Shown: positions 28,001-36,172, counted from the stretch's first letter. The stretch: DNA of 64,000 bases from Planctobacterium sp965279005 (GCA_965279005.1 CBDIHK010000030.1:558001-622000); one strand, 5' to 3'. Numbers and translations are program-made. The notes: generated by a model from the sequence alone, not told the origin.

Positions 28001-28497
28001 TACGCAAGATAGATAAGGAAACCCGCAACCGCTTTAAAGAAACCTTTGACCGGGTGAACCACGACGTTAAGTCCCTGTTTCCAAAGGTGTTTGGTGGCGG
28101 TGCAGCTTATTTGGAGTTGACCGGGGAGGATTTGTTGGAAACCGGCGTCACCATCATGGCGCGACCCCCAGGCAAGAAAAATAGTACTATCCACCTGCTT
28201 TCCGGTGGAGAAAAGGCCTTGACCGCTTTATCATTGGTGTTTGCAATTTTCAGGCTTAATCCGGCACCGTTTTGTTTGTTGGACGAAGTCGACGCCCCAT
28301 TGGACGACGCTAATGTAGGTCGCTTCTGTAAGTTGGTGTCGGAAATGTCAAAAACGGTACAATTTATATATATAACCCATAATAAAATCGCGATGGAAAT
28401 GGCGCTTCACCTTACCGGTGTAACAATGGCTGAGCCGGGGGTATCCCGGATTGTGGCTGTTGACGTTGAAGAAGCCGTAGCCATCGCAAATGCCTAA
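25027..28497 (+). CDS. smc: Chromosome segregation ATPase SMC
   Basis: A 1156-residue structural-maintenance-of-chromosomes protein acting in DNA compaction and segregation. The N-terminal head carries Walker A GPNGCGKSN at residues 31-39. Long coiled coils rich in Gln, Glu and Leu (about 170-480 and 650-970) flank a hinge near 500-620. The C-terminal head has the signature LLSGGEKALTAL and Walker B FCLLDEVDAPLDD. A full SMC, rather than MukB, implies ScpA/ScpB partners elsewhere. It heads a compact smc-zipA-ligA group, with 15 bp to zipA. Confidence 0.97.
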   Translation: MRLKKIRLAGFKSFVDPTQIPFPDDMTAIVGPNGCGKSNVIDAVRWVLGESSAKNLRGDAMTDVIFNGSSSRRPVSQCSVELVFDNSSQRIQGEYAGYQELSIKRVVTRDAQSTYYLNNTKCRRRDVTDLFLGTGLGPRSYAIIEQGMISRLIESKPHELRVFIEEAAGVSKYKERRRETENRIRHTRENLDRLSDVRSELGQQLEKLQRQAAAANRYKELKAKERRLKAELATIRWLHHGDKIAELEQQIQQQEADIEAYIAKQRGDEREITQLKEQQNELKQAISDNQHQYYLAGNEITRLEQNQHHSKQRREQINRELSRLAEETNELAMQLEVETELQQQLVIEAEEIEPNYLICEEQVGTAEQSLAEKEESWLQQQKQWRNQDQQFLHVKQQAQSRHSQIQSLLQVQLRTEQSIRELQQQIKQLEDGTVSDEVTELKQQKSECYATTGQLQAEISAAEQDLELRQQNTDALRVEWRQAESALQATQSKLAGLSQLQASLAGSAPNHSEWLAQQPAATQALWQYLEVEDGWQLAVQTTLQQWPNAQVIAGLETEALPQGIQLFFSNNMTDAKPQNSLAAKCRNQSVPEWLTRIEVVASKEQALALRPTLRPGTSLITPDGTWLGTDWLVNGLADGQQNQLQLKDDISALQQGIINDQDMLELAKQAYLDSEQVGQKQQQALKLLQQDAQENQLQLKHLDNQLDLLRRQMQSDNAKKQQLSGSLERQQEQLLEEKMQLEELAMQVEELESELALLQEQQDNIEQQREQQESNLQMARDQVQVLKNQLHEQAMRRQSLRHQISAVAEKIARFKQEVAGIEHKKLAATAELEELILPLEQQQEQLQILLQQQEELDANITQQKQQLGIVEQSLKEAEKSQHDVMAHVAKMQEQVQALRLQCERHRERSQAFIEQLQEMQQALKSVLQELPESYSEQQWQSDLEKTANALSRLGAVNLAAVEEYQVQAERKQHLDTQNDDLVAAMETLETAIRKIDKETRNRFKETFDRVNHDVKSLFPKVFGGGAAYLELTGEDLLETGVTIMARPPGKKNSTIHLLSGGEKALTALSLVFAIFRLNPAPFCLLDEVDAPLDDANVGRFCKLVSEMSKTVQFIYITHNKIAMEMALHLTGVTMAEPGVSRIVAVDVEEAVAIANA

Positions 28498-28512
28498 AGG
28501 GTAGTGCGCTAA

Positions 28513-29748
28513 ATGGAAGATTTACGACTGGCTTTAACCGTAATAGGTGTATTTGTCTTCATTGCCATCCTAGTACATGGCTTGTGGACAATTCGCAAAA
28601 ATACAACCACTGAGAAAACTGAGCCAAAGGTAAGCAAGGCCGAAGGGCGAAATGAAGACTTTGCTGATATCAGTTTGGATGATCCATTGCTCAATACGGA
28701 TGCATGGTCCGATTTGGACGACGGATCCCAGCGTCAGCCGGCAACCAACCCTGTCACTGAAGATCCCGCCAATAAAGCCACAGAAGGTGATCCTTTACTT
28801 GGTGACAAACCTATTATCGCTGCGGAGGACTTAGTCCAACCTGATGTTCCAGAAACACCAAACCAGCCGCCGCGGACTGACAAAGAAAGTAATCACAGCT
28901 ATGACCAAGATGGGATTGGCACTGTAAGGGTTGTTGCGGTCAAGGAAGAGATACGGCAGCCTCAAAACAAAGCATCGCAGACGGATGAGCCCAAGCCACA
29001 AACCGCTGAAGCGCCAGCGATCCCAGAGCCGCCAAGTTCATTGTTAAAAGTAGACGAGCCCGTAACGCCGACAATTGATATCAATATTGACGTTGACACC
29101 CCTAGGAAGAAAACTGCTGCTGCCAAGCCTGCTGCCAAATCGGCAAGTTTGGGTGAAAGGGCCCGTAAGCTAGTGCGTGGTGCCAAGCCTGAGCACAGTG
29201 CCAAAGAGTCCGCCAAGAGCAAAGCGGGTAAAAACCAAATTAGTTTGGAATTAGAAGCTGAGCCGCAAATCGACGCAGATAGTACACAAACTGCTGCAGG
29301 CGATGTTCCCGAGATGGAGCAGGAGGTGCTTATTCTGAGTGTCAGGGTGCCGGAAGGTAGTGTCATTTCAGGCGCGAATTTGCTGCCGACCCTGCTGACG
29401 CTCGGATTTAAGTTTGGCGAACACAACATGTTCCACCGTCATGCCAATAGTAACGGCAAAGGCCCGAAGCTATTTACATTGGCCAACATGTTTAACCCCG
29501 GTACTTTCGACATAGATAGTATGGAAAACTTCAGCACCAGCGGTTTATCATTGTTTATGACCCTGCCAATCGAAGCGGATCCCCATCAAGTATTTAATAT
29601 GATGCACAATGCTGCACGAAAGCTAGCGGACGAGTTTGGCGGCCAGGTACTTGATAGCCGGCGCAGCGTGCTGAGCCGACCCAGTTTGCAACAGTATATT
29701 GAAAAGATCCGCGAGTTTGAGCGCAGGCGGATGATCCGGCGCCAGTAG
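28513..29748 (+). CDS. zipA: Cell division protein ZipA
   Basis: 411 residues. An N-terminal membrane anchor (LALTVIGVFVFIAILVHGLW) is followed by a long charged, Pro/Ala-rich linker (about residues 40-265) and the C-terminal FtsZ-binding ZipA_C domain (EVLILSVRVPEGSVISGANLLPTLL ... FGEHNMFHRH ... GLSLFMTLP). It tethers FtsZ to the inner membrane at the division site. The position between smc and ligA is conserved in many Gammaproteobacteria. Confidence 0.96.
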   Translation: MEDLRLALTVIGVFVFIAILVHGLWTIRKNTTTEKTEPKVSKAEGRNEDFADISLDDPLLNTDAWSDLDDGSQRQPATNPVTEDPANKATEGDPLLGDKPIIAAEDLVQPDVPETPNQPPRTDKESNHSYDQDGIGTVRVVAVKEEIRQPQNKASQTDEPKPQTAEAPAIPEPPSSLLKVDEPVTPTIDINIDVDTPRKKTAAAKPAAKSASLGERARKLVRGAKPEHSAKESAKSKAGKNQISLELEAEPQIDADSTQTAAGDVPEMEQEVLILSVRVPEGSVISGANLLPTLLTLGFKFGEHNMFHRHANSNGKGPKLFTLANMFNPGTFDIDSMENFSTSGLSLFMTLPIEADPHQVFNMMHNAARKLADEFGGQVLDSRRSVLSRPSLQQYIEKIREFERRRMIRRQ

Positions 29749-29801
29749 GCATATTTCTGGCTGCATCCGCAACACATTCTTTATTACAAGGCATTTAGAC
29801 T

Positions 29802-31844
29802 ATGACCTCGGTTTCCCTAAACACCGCGAAAGACCGTATTGAACAACTCAAACAAGAATTAAACGAATACAATTACCAGTACCATGTGCTTGATGCACCA
29901 ACCGTCCCCGATGCGACATATGACCGGCTGTTGCATGAGCTTATTGCACTAGAGAAACAGTTTCCAGAGTTGCTAAGCCCAGACTCCCCAAGCCAAAAAG
30001 TGGGTGCTGCACCGCTGTCAGAGTTTGCCAGCGTCAAGCATGAGGTGCCCATGTTGTCATTGGACAACGCCTTTTCCCATGAAGACATGTTGGCCTATGA
30101 GAAACGCATTAAAGACAGGCTTAAACGGGATATTGAGCTGCAGTTTAGTTGTGAGCCGAAGCTTGATGGTTTGGCTGTGAGTATCCTGTACCAGGGTGGT
30201 GTCATGCAGCGGGCGGCCACCCGTGGTGACGGCCAAACTGGTGAGGATATTACAGCCAACGTCAAGACGATAGCCAATGTCCCCTTGAAGTTACGCGGTG
30301 AAGGTTACCCAGACGTATTGGAGATCCGAGGTGAGGTTTACCTGCCAATCGCGGGGTTTGAAAAACTCAACGCAGCCCAGCGTGAGGCCGATAAAAAGGT
30401 CTTTGCTAACCCCCGCAATGCCGCTGCAGGTAGTTTGCGCCAATTAGATTCACGTATTACCGCGACCCGGCCGCTAGAGTTTTGTGCATACAGCGTCGGC
30501 ATGCTAAGTGATGAGACCTTAATGGCCGATACCCATTATGATCGTTTGCAACAATTGTCTACTTGGGGAGTACCGATCGCCAAACAATTAGCTTTGGCAA
30601 ATGGTTCTGACGGTTGTCAGGGCTACTATGAACGCCTCGCGGACGAGAGGGTGAAACTGCCATTTGAAATTGATGGCATAGTATTCAAAGTCAACAGCAT
30701 TGCACTGCAGCAAGAATTAGGTTTTGTGGCAAAAGCGCCGCGCTGGGCAATTGCCCAAAAATTCCCAGCGCAGGAGGAGATGACCATACTAAAGGGGGTC
30801 GAGTTCCAAGTAGGGCGCACCGGTGCCATTACGCCAGTGGCAAAACTGGATCCTGTATTCGTCGGTGGCGTGACAGTTTCCAATGCCACCTTGCACAACC
30901 AAGATGAGATTAAGCGCTTAGATATAAAAATTGGCGATACCGTCGTGGTACGCCGGGCAGGCGATGTAATACCACAGGTGGTGTCGGCAGTAGTTGCAAA
31001 ACGGCCTGAAGGTGCCAAGGATATAGAGTTCCCAGAAACCTGCCCTGAGTGTGGTTCTTCGGTAGAACGCAGTGCCGATGAGGCGGTTGCCCGTTGTACC
31101 GGCGGCCTTGTATGCCCCGCGCAACTAAAAGAATCCCTTAAGCACTTTGCTTCGCGCAAAGCATTAGATGTTGATGGCCTCGGCGATAAATTGGTTGAGC
31201 AATTAGTGGATCTTGGCAAGGTCAAAACGCCAGTAGATTTTTTCAAACTATCGGTTGCAGATGTTGCAGCGATGGAACGGATGGGAGAGAAATCGGCGGT
31301 AAACCTCATCAATGCCCTGCAGAAGGCGAAGCAGACTACCTTGCCCCGGTTTTTATTTTCACTGGGAATTAGGGAAGTTGGTGAAGCGACCGCCAATAAC
31401 CTGGCGCAGCACTTTTTAACACTAGAAGCATTAAAGGCCGCCGATTTTGAAGCCTTGCAAGAGGTTGATGACGTTGGTGCGGTGGTGGCACAACACATTG
31501 TTAAGTTTTTTGCTGAACAACACAATGAAGAGGTAGTAAACCAACTACTGGAGTGCGGCCTAAGCTGGCCTGAAATTGAAGCACCAGCAAGCGGCCAGCG
31601 ACCACTGGAGGGACAAACCTTTGTTGTTACGGGTACGTTGGCCGCCATGGGCCGCTCCGAAGCCAAAGCCCATTTGCAAAGCCTAGGTGCCAAAGTCGCG
31701 GGTAGTGTCTCTGCCAAAACCCATTGTTTAGTGGCTGGCGAAAAGGCAGGCTCAAAGCTCGCCAAAGCCCAAGACTTGGGGGTACAAGTAATGTCAGAAG
31801 CTGACTTGGTGGAGCTGCTGCAAAAAAATGGCATAAGTGTTTAA
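29802..31844 (+). CDS. ligA: NAD-dependent DNA ligase
   Basis: 680 residues in the usual LigA order. The Ia domain (YNYQYHVLDAPTVPDATYDRL) is followed by the adenylation domain with the nucleophilic Lys at about residue 120 in CEPKLDGLAVS. Next come the OB fold (KFPAQEEMT), a four-Cys zinc finger (CPECGSS ... CTGGLVCPAQ), helix-hairpin-helix repeats and a C-terminal BRCT domain (LEGQTFVVTGTLAAMGRSEAK). It seals nicks during replication and repair. Confidence 0.98.
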   Translation: MTSVSLNTAKDRIEQLKQELNEYNYQYHVLDAPTVPDATYDRLLHELIALEKQFPELLSPDSPSQKVGAAPLSEFASVKHEVPMLSLDNAFSHEDMLAYEKRIKDRLKRDIELQFSCEPKLDGLAVSILYQGGVMQRAATRGDGQTGEDITANVKTIANVPLKLRGEGYPDVLEIRGEVYLPIAGFEKLNAAQREADKKVFANPRNAAAGSLRQLDSRITATRPLEFCAYSVGMLSDETLMADTHYDRLQQLSTWGVPIAKQLALANGSDGCQGYYERLADERVKLPFEIDGIVFKVNSIALQQELGFVAKAPRWAIAQKFPAQEEMTILKGVEFQVGRTGAITPVAKLDPVFVGGVTVSNATLHNQDEIKRLDIKIGDTVVVRRAGDVIPQVVSAVVAKRPEGAKDIEFPETCPECGSSVERSADEAVARCTGGLVCPAQLKESLKHFASRKALDVDGLGDKLVEQLVDLGKVKTPVDFFKLSVADVAAMERMGEKSAVNLINALQKAKQTTLPRFLFSLGIREVGEATANNLAQHFLTLEALKAADFEALQEVDDVGAVVAQHIVKFFAEQHNEEVVNQLLECGLSWPEIEAPASGQRPLEGQTFVVTGTLAAMGRSEAKAHLQSLGAKVAGSVSAKTHCLVAGEKAGSKLAKAQDLGVQVMSEADLVELLQKNGISV

Positions 31845-31854
31845 TAGCAAATTT

Positions 31855-32277
31855 ATGCACAGCCAGGTTAACAACCTATTTGTATACGGCACTTTGCGGC
31901 CAGGCGAAAGTAATTACAGTCAAGTTGCCGCCATAGAGGGAACTTGGCAACCAGCTTCTATTTCTGGCTATTTGTTTAGGGCCGGGCAGGGTGGTTACCA
32001 ACCTTATCCCGGTTTATTGTTACCAACAACTGATAATAATGAATTATTGCATCGAATAGAGGACAACCGCATCGCGTTGCCCAATTTGCAGCAAATTACC
32101 GGTAGTTTGCTAATGGCAATTGACTTGAAACCTTTTTTAACCCGGCTAGATGCCTTCGAGGGAGATGGTTATAAAAGATCTGTGGTGACCGCTAATTTCG
32201 GCGCTTCCTATGCCGACAACCAAGTTATGCAGGCTTACGTTTACCAGGCCACACCTGCTTTTTTCGGTCTTTCCTGA
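31855..32277 (+). CDS. Gamma-glutamylcyclotransferase-like protein
   Basis: About 140 residues with the AIG2/GGCT fold. The N-terminal substrate-binding loop is LFVYGTLRPGESNY and the catalytic Glu lies in LDAFEGDGYKR. Members release 5-oxoproline from gamma-glutamyl amines, and the substrate here is unknown. Two starts are possible: ATG at 31855 (preferred, just after ligA) or GTG at 31837, overlapping the ligA stop. Likely cotranscribed with ligA. Confidence 0.85.
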   Translation: MHSQVNNLFVYGTLRPGESNYSQVAAIEGTWQPASISGYLFRAGQGGYQPYPGLLLPTTDNNELLHRIEDNRIALPNLQQITGSLLMAIDLKPFLTRLDAFEGDGYKRSVVTANFGASYADNQVMQAYVYQATPAFFGLS

Positions 32278-32316
32278 CCCTCCGTGAACTTTTTCACATT
32301 TTTTTCCAAAAAATAC

Positions 32317-32343
32317 TAAAGGTTAATCCCCTAAGGCCGATAC
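32317..32343 (+). promoter_or_regulatory. Sigma-28 (FliA) promoter of the flagellin gene
   Basis: TAAAGGTT, 11 bp, GCCGATAC closely matches the FliA consensus TAAAGTTT-N11-GCCGATAA. It lies about 145 bp before the flagellin start, leaving a fairly long leader. It indicates late-class flagellar regulation. Confidence 0.85.
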
Positions 32344-32489
32344 CCGTAGTTGAGGGTAATTCCGTTGAGTGGTGTGAGGTACTCCACTCAAGGTTTAAAA
32401 AAGGCATTGTTGGATAAGCCGCGATTTATTTATTCAACATTTGAGGTAATTTCGTTAGTTCGATCTAGAGGTAGATTGGGGGTACAAAG

Positions 32490-33314
32490 GTGACGTTGTT
32501 CGTTAATACGAACGTGTCTTCTTTGATAGCCAGGAATACGTTATTCGACGCTAGTGAGCGTCTTGGCGTGTCGTATGAACGGTTGTCATCAGGATTACGG
32601 GTAAATAGAGCGGCAGATGATGCAGCGGGGTTGCAAGTCATCACTAAGATGGAGTCCCAGGTACAGGGACTGCGTCAAAGTGTACGCAACGCCAATGATG
32701 CAATTAGTCTGGTGCAAGTTGCCGAGGGGGCACTTGAAGAGACGACTACAGCATTGCAGCGTATCCGTCAGCTCGCCCTGCAAGCACAAAGCGGTATCAA
32801 CAGCTCTGCTGATAGAACCGCGTTGCAGCAAGAGGTTACTGCGCTGGTAGCGGAAATCAGTCGTATTGGCAGTGATACCCGGTTTGCTGATAGTGCCATA
32901 TTGTCCGGTGGTTACTCGGCGCGGTTCCAAATTGGTGCAAATGCCGGGCAGACCATGTCGGTCAACCTATCCCGTAGCGGTGGCTTCGGTGCCTCTGGAT
33001 TAAATGTTGGTAGCATTGATATTACAACCGGTACCGGCAGTTCAGCTGCCATAACATCGGTAGATGGTGCAATATCGGCGATTGGTACCCAGCGCGCCCA
33101 ACTCGGTGCACTACAAAACAGGTTCCAGTCGACAATACGCAACCTAACCAATGTGGAGGCGAATATCGCCAGTGCCAGGAGCTACTTAGAAGATGCTGAT
33201 TACGCCAAAGAAACATCGGAATTAACTCGAAACCAGATCATCCAGCAGGCAACGATTGCAGTTTTGCAGCAGGCCAATAGCCAGGGCCAAAATGCACTAG
33301 CGTTGCTTGGATAA
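32490..33314 (+). CDS. fliC: Flagellin
   Basis: A 274-residue flagellin, near the minimum for a functional filament protein. The conserved N-terminal D0/D1 coil (VNTNVSSLIARNTLFDASERLGVSYERLSSGLRVNRAADDAAGL) and C-terminal coil (ANIASARSYLEDADYAKETSELTRNQIIQQATIAVLQQANSQGQ) are linked by a short central region with little surface-exposed insertion. Translation starts at GTG 32490. A sigma-28 promoter precedes it. No other flagellar gene lies nearby, so this is a stand-alone filament gene with export machinery elsewhere. Confidence 0.95.
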   Translation: MTLFVNTNVSSLIARNTLFDASERLGVSYERLSSGLRVNRAADDAAGLQVITKMESQVQGLRQSVRNANDAISLVQVAEGALEETTTALQRIRQLALQAQSGINSSADRTALQQEVTALVAEISRIGSDTRFADSAILSGGYSARFQIGANAGQTMSVNLSRSGGFGASGLNVGSIDITTGTGSSAAITSVDGAISAIGTQRAQLGALQNRFQSTIRNLTNVEANIASARSYLEDADYAKETSELTRNQIIQQATIAVLQQANSQGQNALALLG

Positions 33315-33337
33315 CAGGCTCTCTCACTCTCGTAAGG

Positions 33338-33357
33338 CAATGCTCCTCATCTTTGGT
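33338..33357 (+). terminator. Hairpin after the flagellin gene
   Basis: CATCTTTG and CAAAGATG pair around GTGA, followed by GGGGACATTTT. The T-run is weak, so I call it a probable terminator only. Confidence 0.5.
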
Positions 33358-33521
33358 GACAAAGATGGGGACATTTTATGGCAATTGTTTACCCCATCAT
33401 CATTGAACGTTCGTTTTTTGCCCACACTCTAATCATTAGGTGCCTAGCCAATTCACATTTTGAGTGCACGCGGCAGTGATGGTTAACCACCATTTGTGCT
33501 ATGAATTTTAACTAGTTCTTG

Positions 33522-33527
33522 TATAAT
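33522..33527 (+). promoter_or_regulatory. -10 element upstream of nadA
   Basis: A consensus TATAAT preceded by TTG lies 32 bp before the nadA ATG. No good -35 box is visible at standard spacing. It is the best promoter candidate in this interval. Confidence 0.4.
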
Positions 33528-33558
33528 CTCGCGCCGCGTTTTAATTAGGGTTGTACGA

Positions 33559-34593
33559 ATGATTGAAGCTAACAAAATAGACATTGCCTATCCGTTCCCG
33601 GTAAAGCCACCGGTATTGAGCGATGAGCAAAAGTACCTGCACAAGCAGCGGATAAAAGATCTGTTGCGTGAAAAAGATGCAGTATTGGTAGCCCATTATT
33701 ACACCGACCCTGAAATCCAAGCTTTGGCCGAAGAGACCAACGGCTTTATTTCTGACTCGTTGGAAATGGCAAGGTTTGGCCGTGACGCAAAGCAAAAGAC
33801 GCTTATTGTTGCCGGTGTTAAGTTTATGGGGGAGACTGCCAAAATTCTCAGCCCTGAAAAAACCGTGTTAATGCCGACATTGGAAGCTACTTGCTCCTTG
33901 GATTTGGGCTGTCCGATAGACCAATTTAGTGCGTTTTGTGATAAGCACCCAGAACGCACAGTCGTAGTGTACGCCAACACTTCAGCGGCAGTAAAAGCCA
34001 GGGCAGATTGGGTGGTGACCTCTAGCATCGCTTTGGACGTTGTCGAGCATTTGGACGAAAAAGGCGAAACTATCCTTTGGGGGCCGGATCGCCACCTCGG
34101 CAATTACATCGCCAAGAAAACCGGTGCCGATATGTTGATGTGGCAAGGGGAATGCATTGTGCATGACGAGTTTTCATCTAAAGCCCTATTGGACATGAAA
34201 AACGTCTATCCGGATGCGGCGGTGTTGGTACACCCAGAATCTCCGGCTAGTGTTGTAGAAATTGCTGATGCCGTAGGTTCTACTTCGCAGCTTATTAAAG
34301 CGGCGCAAGAGCTGCCCAATAAGCAATTTATTGTTGCCACCGATAAAGGCATTTTCTATAAGATGCAACAGCTGGCACCGGGTAAAACCTTCATTGAAGC
34401 ACCAACCGCAGGCAATGGTGCTACGTGTAGAAGTTGTGCACATTGCCCTTGGATGGCGATGAATGGCCTAGATGCGATAGAAAGGGCGTTAACCGACAAT
34501 AGTGGCCATGAAATATTTGTTGATAGTGCGTTACGTGGCGAGGCATTGAAGCCTTTGAACCGGATGCTCGATTTTTCAACAGCCCGTAAGTGA
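33559..34593 (+). CDS. nadA: Quinolinate synthase A
   Basis: A 344-residue [4Fe-4S] enzyme that condenses iminoaspartate with dihydroxyacetone phosphate to quinolinate in NAD synthesis. Characteristic blocks are AHYYTDPEIQALAE, GVKFMGETAKIL, the cysteine-containing CSLDLGCP, IVHDEFSS and the C-terminal CRSCAHCPWMAMN. It stands alone between flagellin and the tRNA-Ser repeat region. Confidence 0.97.
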   Translation: MIEANKIDIAYPFPVKPPVLSDEQKYLHKQRIKDLLREKDAVLVAHYYTDPEIQALAEETNGFISDSLEMARFGRDAKQKTLIVAGVKFMGETAKILSPEKTVLMPTLEATCSLDLGCPIDQFSAFCDKHPERTVVVYANTSAAVKARADWVVTSSIALDVVEHLDEKGETILWGPDRHLGNYIAKKTGADMLMWQGECIVHDEFSSKALLDMKNVYPDAAVLVHPESPASVVEIADAVGSTSQLIKAAQELPNKQFIVATDKGIFYKMQQLAPGKTFIEAPTAGNGATCRSCAHCPWMAMNGLDAIERALTDNSGHEIFVDSALRGEALKPLNRMLDFSTARK

Positions 34594-34790
34594 TCCTAGT
34601 TATAAATTGCTGGTTAACGGGTATTTAACCTTTATAAAAACGGGTTTGCGCAAGCTATTGCAATAAAATTGTTGTTTACTGATTTTTTACTTGCTAAGCC
34701 GCATTGAATTGCCTAACATACGCGACCTCTTAAGGGACTTCCTCGAGTAAGCTTTAAAGTTATTATTGTTAAGTTAATGGCTTTAAATTT
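34594..34790. other. Leader region of the tRNA-Ser repeat array
   Basis: AT-rich DNA between nadA and the first repeat unit. It must contain the promoter for the array and tRNA if they are cotranscribed. No box pair of convincing strength was found. Confidence 0.35.
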
Positions 34791-35952
34791 GGCGAGATGG
34801 CTGAGTGGCTGACTAATTTGCCGGGAGCAAATTAGAGCGACCGCAGGTCGACCCGAAGGGTGGAGGACAGGAAGTCCGGAATAACGCGCACGCATCAGTG
34901 CGCCATGCATTGAAGTTGAAATAGAACCCGATGCGTTAAAAGATTTAAAAAAATTTGGAGAGATGGCTGAGTGGCTGACTAATTTGCCGGGAGCAAATTA
35001 GAGCGACCGCAGGTCGACCCGAAGGGTGGAGGACAGGAAGTCCGGAATAACGCGCACGCATCAGTGCGCCATGCATTGAAGTTGAAATAGAACCCGATGC
35101 GTTAAAAGATTTAAAAAAATTTGGAGAGATGGCTGAGTGGCTGACTAATTTGCCGGGAGCAAATTAGAGCGACCGCAGGTCGACCCGAAGGGTGGAGGAC
35201 AGGAAGTCCGGAATAACGCGCACGCATCAGTGCGCCATGCATTGAAGTTGAAATAGAACCCGATGCGTTAAAAGATTTAAAAAAATTTGGAGAGATGGCT
35301 GAGTGGCTGACTAATTTGCCGGGAGCAAATTAGAGCGACCGCAGGTCGACCCGAAGGGTGGAGGACAGGAAGTCCGGAATAACGCGCACGCATCAGTGCG
35401 CCATGCATTGAAGTTGAAATAGAACCCGATGCGTTAAAAGATTTAAAAAAATTTGGAGAGATGGCTGAGTGGCTGACTAATTTGCCGGGAGCAAATTAGA
35501 GCGACCGCAGGTCGACCCGAAGGGTGGAGGACAGGAAGTCCGGAATAACGCGCACGCATCAGTGCGCCATGCATTGAAGTTGAAATAGAACCCGATGCGT
35601 TAAAAGATTTAAAAAAATTTGGAGAGATGGCTGAGTGGCTGACTAATTTGCCGGGAGCAAATTAGAGCGACCGCAGGTCGACCCGAAGGGTGGAGGACAG
35701 GAAGTCCGGAATAACGCGCACGCATCAGTGCGCCATGCATTGAAGTTGAAATAGAACCCGATGCGTTAAAAGATTTAAAAAAATTTGGAGAGATGGCTGA
35801 GTGGCTGACTAATTTGCCGGGAGCAAATTAGAGCGACCGCAGGTCGACCCGAAGGGTGGAGGACAGGAAGTCCGGAATAACGCGCACGCATCAGTGCGCC
35901 ATGCATTGAAGTTGAAATAGAACCCGATGCGTTAAAAGATTTAAAAAAATTT
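34791..35952 (+). repeat. Seven tandem 166-bp units beginning with a tRNA-Ser 5' end
   Basis: The units start at 34791, 34957, 35123, 35289, 35455, 35621 and 35787, head to tail with no spacers. By eye they are identical except for base 3 of the first unit (C instead of A). Each begins with the same 22 nt as the intact tRNA-Ser gene at 35953 (acceptor 5' strand plus most of the D arm) and then diverges. The remaining 144 nt form a string of hairpins, in unit 1: CTAATTTG/CAAATTAG with a 7-nt loop (34813-34835), CGACC/GGTCG (34838-34850), ACCC/GGGT (34851-34861), GGAC/GTCC (34865-34877) and GCGCAC/GTGCGC (34886-34903). Each unit ends in an A/T-rich leader. No protein is encoded. The last unit runs straight into the tRNA. 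Confidence 0.95.
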
Positions 35953-36043
35953 GGAGAGATGGCTGAGTGGCTGAAGGCGCACGCCTGGAAAGTGTGTATA
36001 CGTTAATAGCGTATCGAGGGTTCGAATCCCTCTCTCTCCGCCA
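35953..36043 (+). tRNA. tRNA-Ser (anticodon GGA)
   Basis: A 91-nt class II tRNA including encoded CCA. The acceptor stem is GGAGAGA/TCTCTCC, the anticodon arm is CACGC-CTGGAAA-GTGTG with anticodon GGA, and a long variable arm precedes the T arm GAGGG-TTCGAAT-CCCTC. It reads UCC and UCU codons. It is the only complete copy after seven units that repeat its 5' end. A strong terminator starts immediately after CCA. Confidence 0.97.
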
Positions 36044-36099
36044 GATACTAAAAAGCCCCGACGTTTCCGTCGGGGCTTTTTAGTATCTGGCGGAGAGAG
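36032..36099 (+). terminator. 32-bp perfect inverted repeat: tRNA 3' end plus terminator
   Basis: The left arm (36032-36063) begins inside the tRNA acceptor 3' strand (CTCTCTCCGCCA) and continues through the terminator stem GCCCCGACG. After a TTTC loop, the right arm (36068-36099) is its exact complement, with CTTTTT as the T-run and ending GGCGGAGAGAG. The core is an ordinary intrinsic terminator. The extension that copies the tRNA end in antisense is unusual. Confidence 0.9.
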
Positions 36100-36172
36100 C
36101 GGACTTGGATTAAGTCAACAGATTAAATAAACTGCTCTACAACTAAATAATCAACCCTTGTTATTATTACCT

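Noticed and set aside
30626..31834. 402-codon minus-strand frame opposite ligA
   Set aside because: ligA is complete and motif-verified on the plus strand; the opposite frame has no recognisable domain.
34713..34910. Minus-strand open frame at the array start
   Set aside because: It is a reading of the repeat DNA and leader with no ribosome site and no recognisable protein.
34791..35952. CRISPR array
   Set aside because: The 166-bp units are directly adjacent with no unique spacers, and each starts with tRNA sequence. No cas genes are nearby.
34791..35952. Seven extra tRNA-Ser genes
   Set aside because: Only the first 22 nt match; anticodon, variable and T arms and the 3' acceptor strand are absent from each unit.
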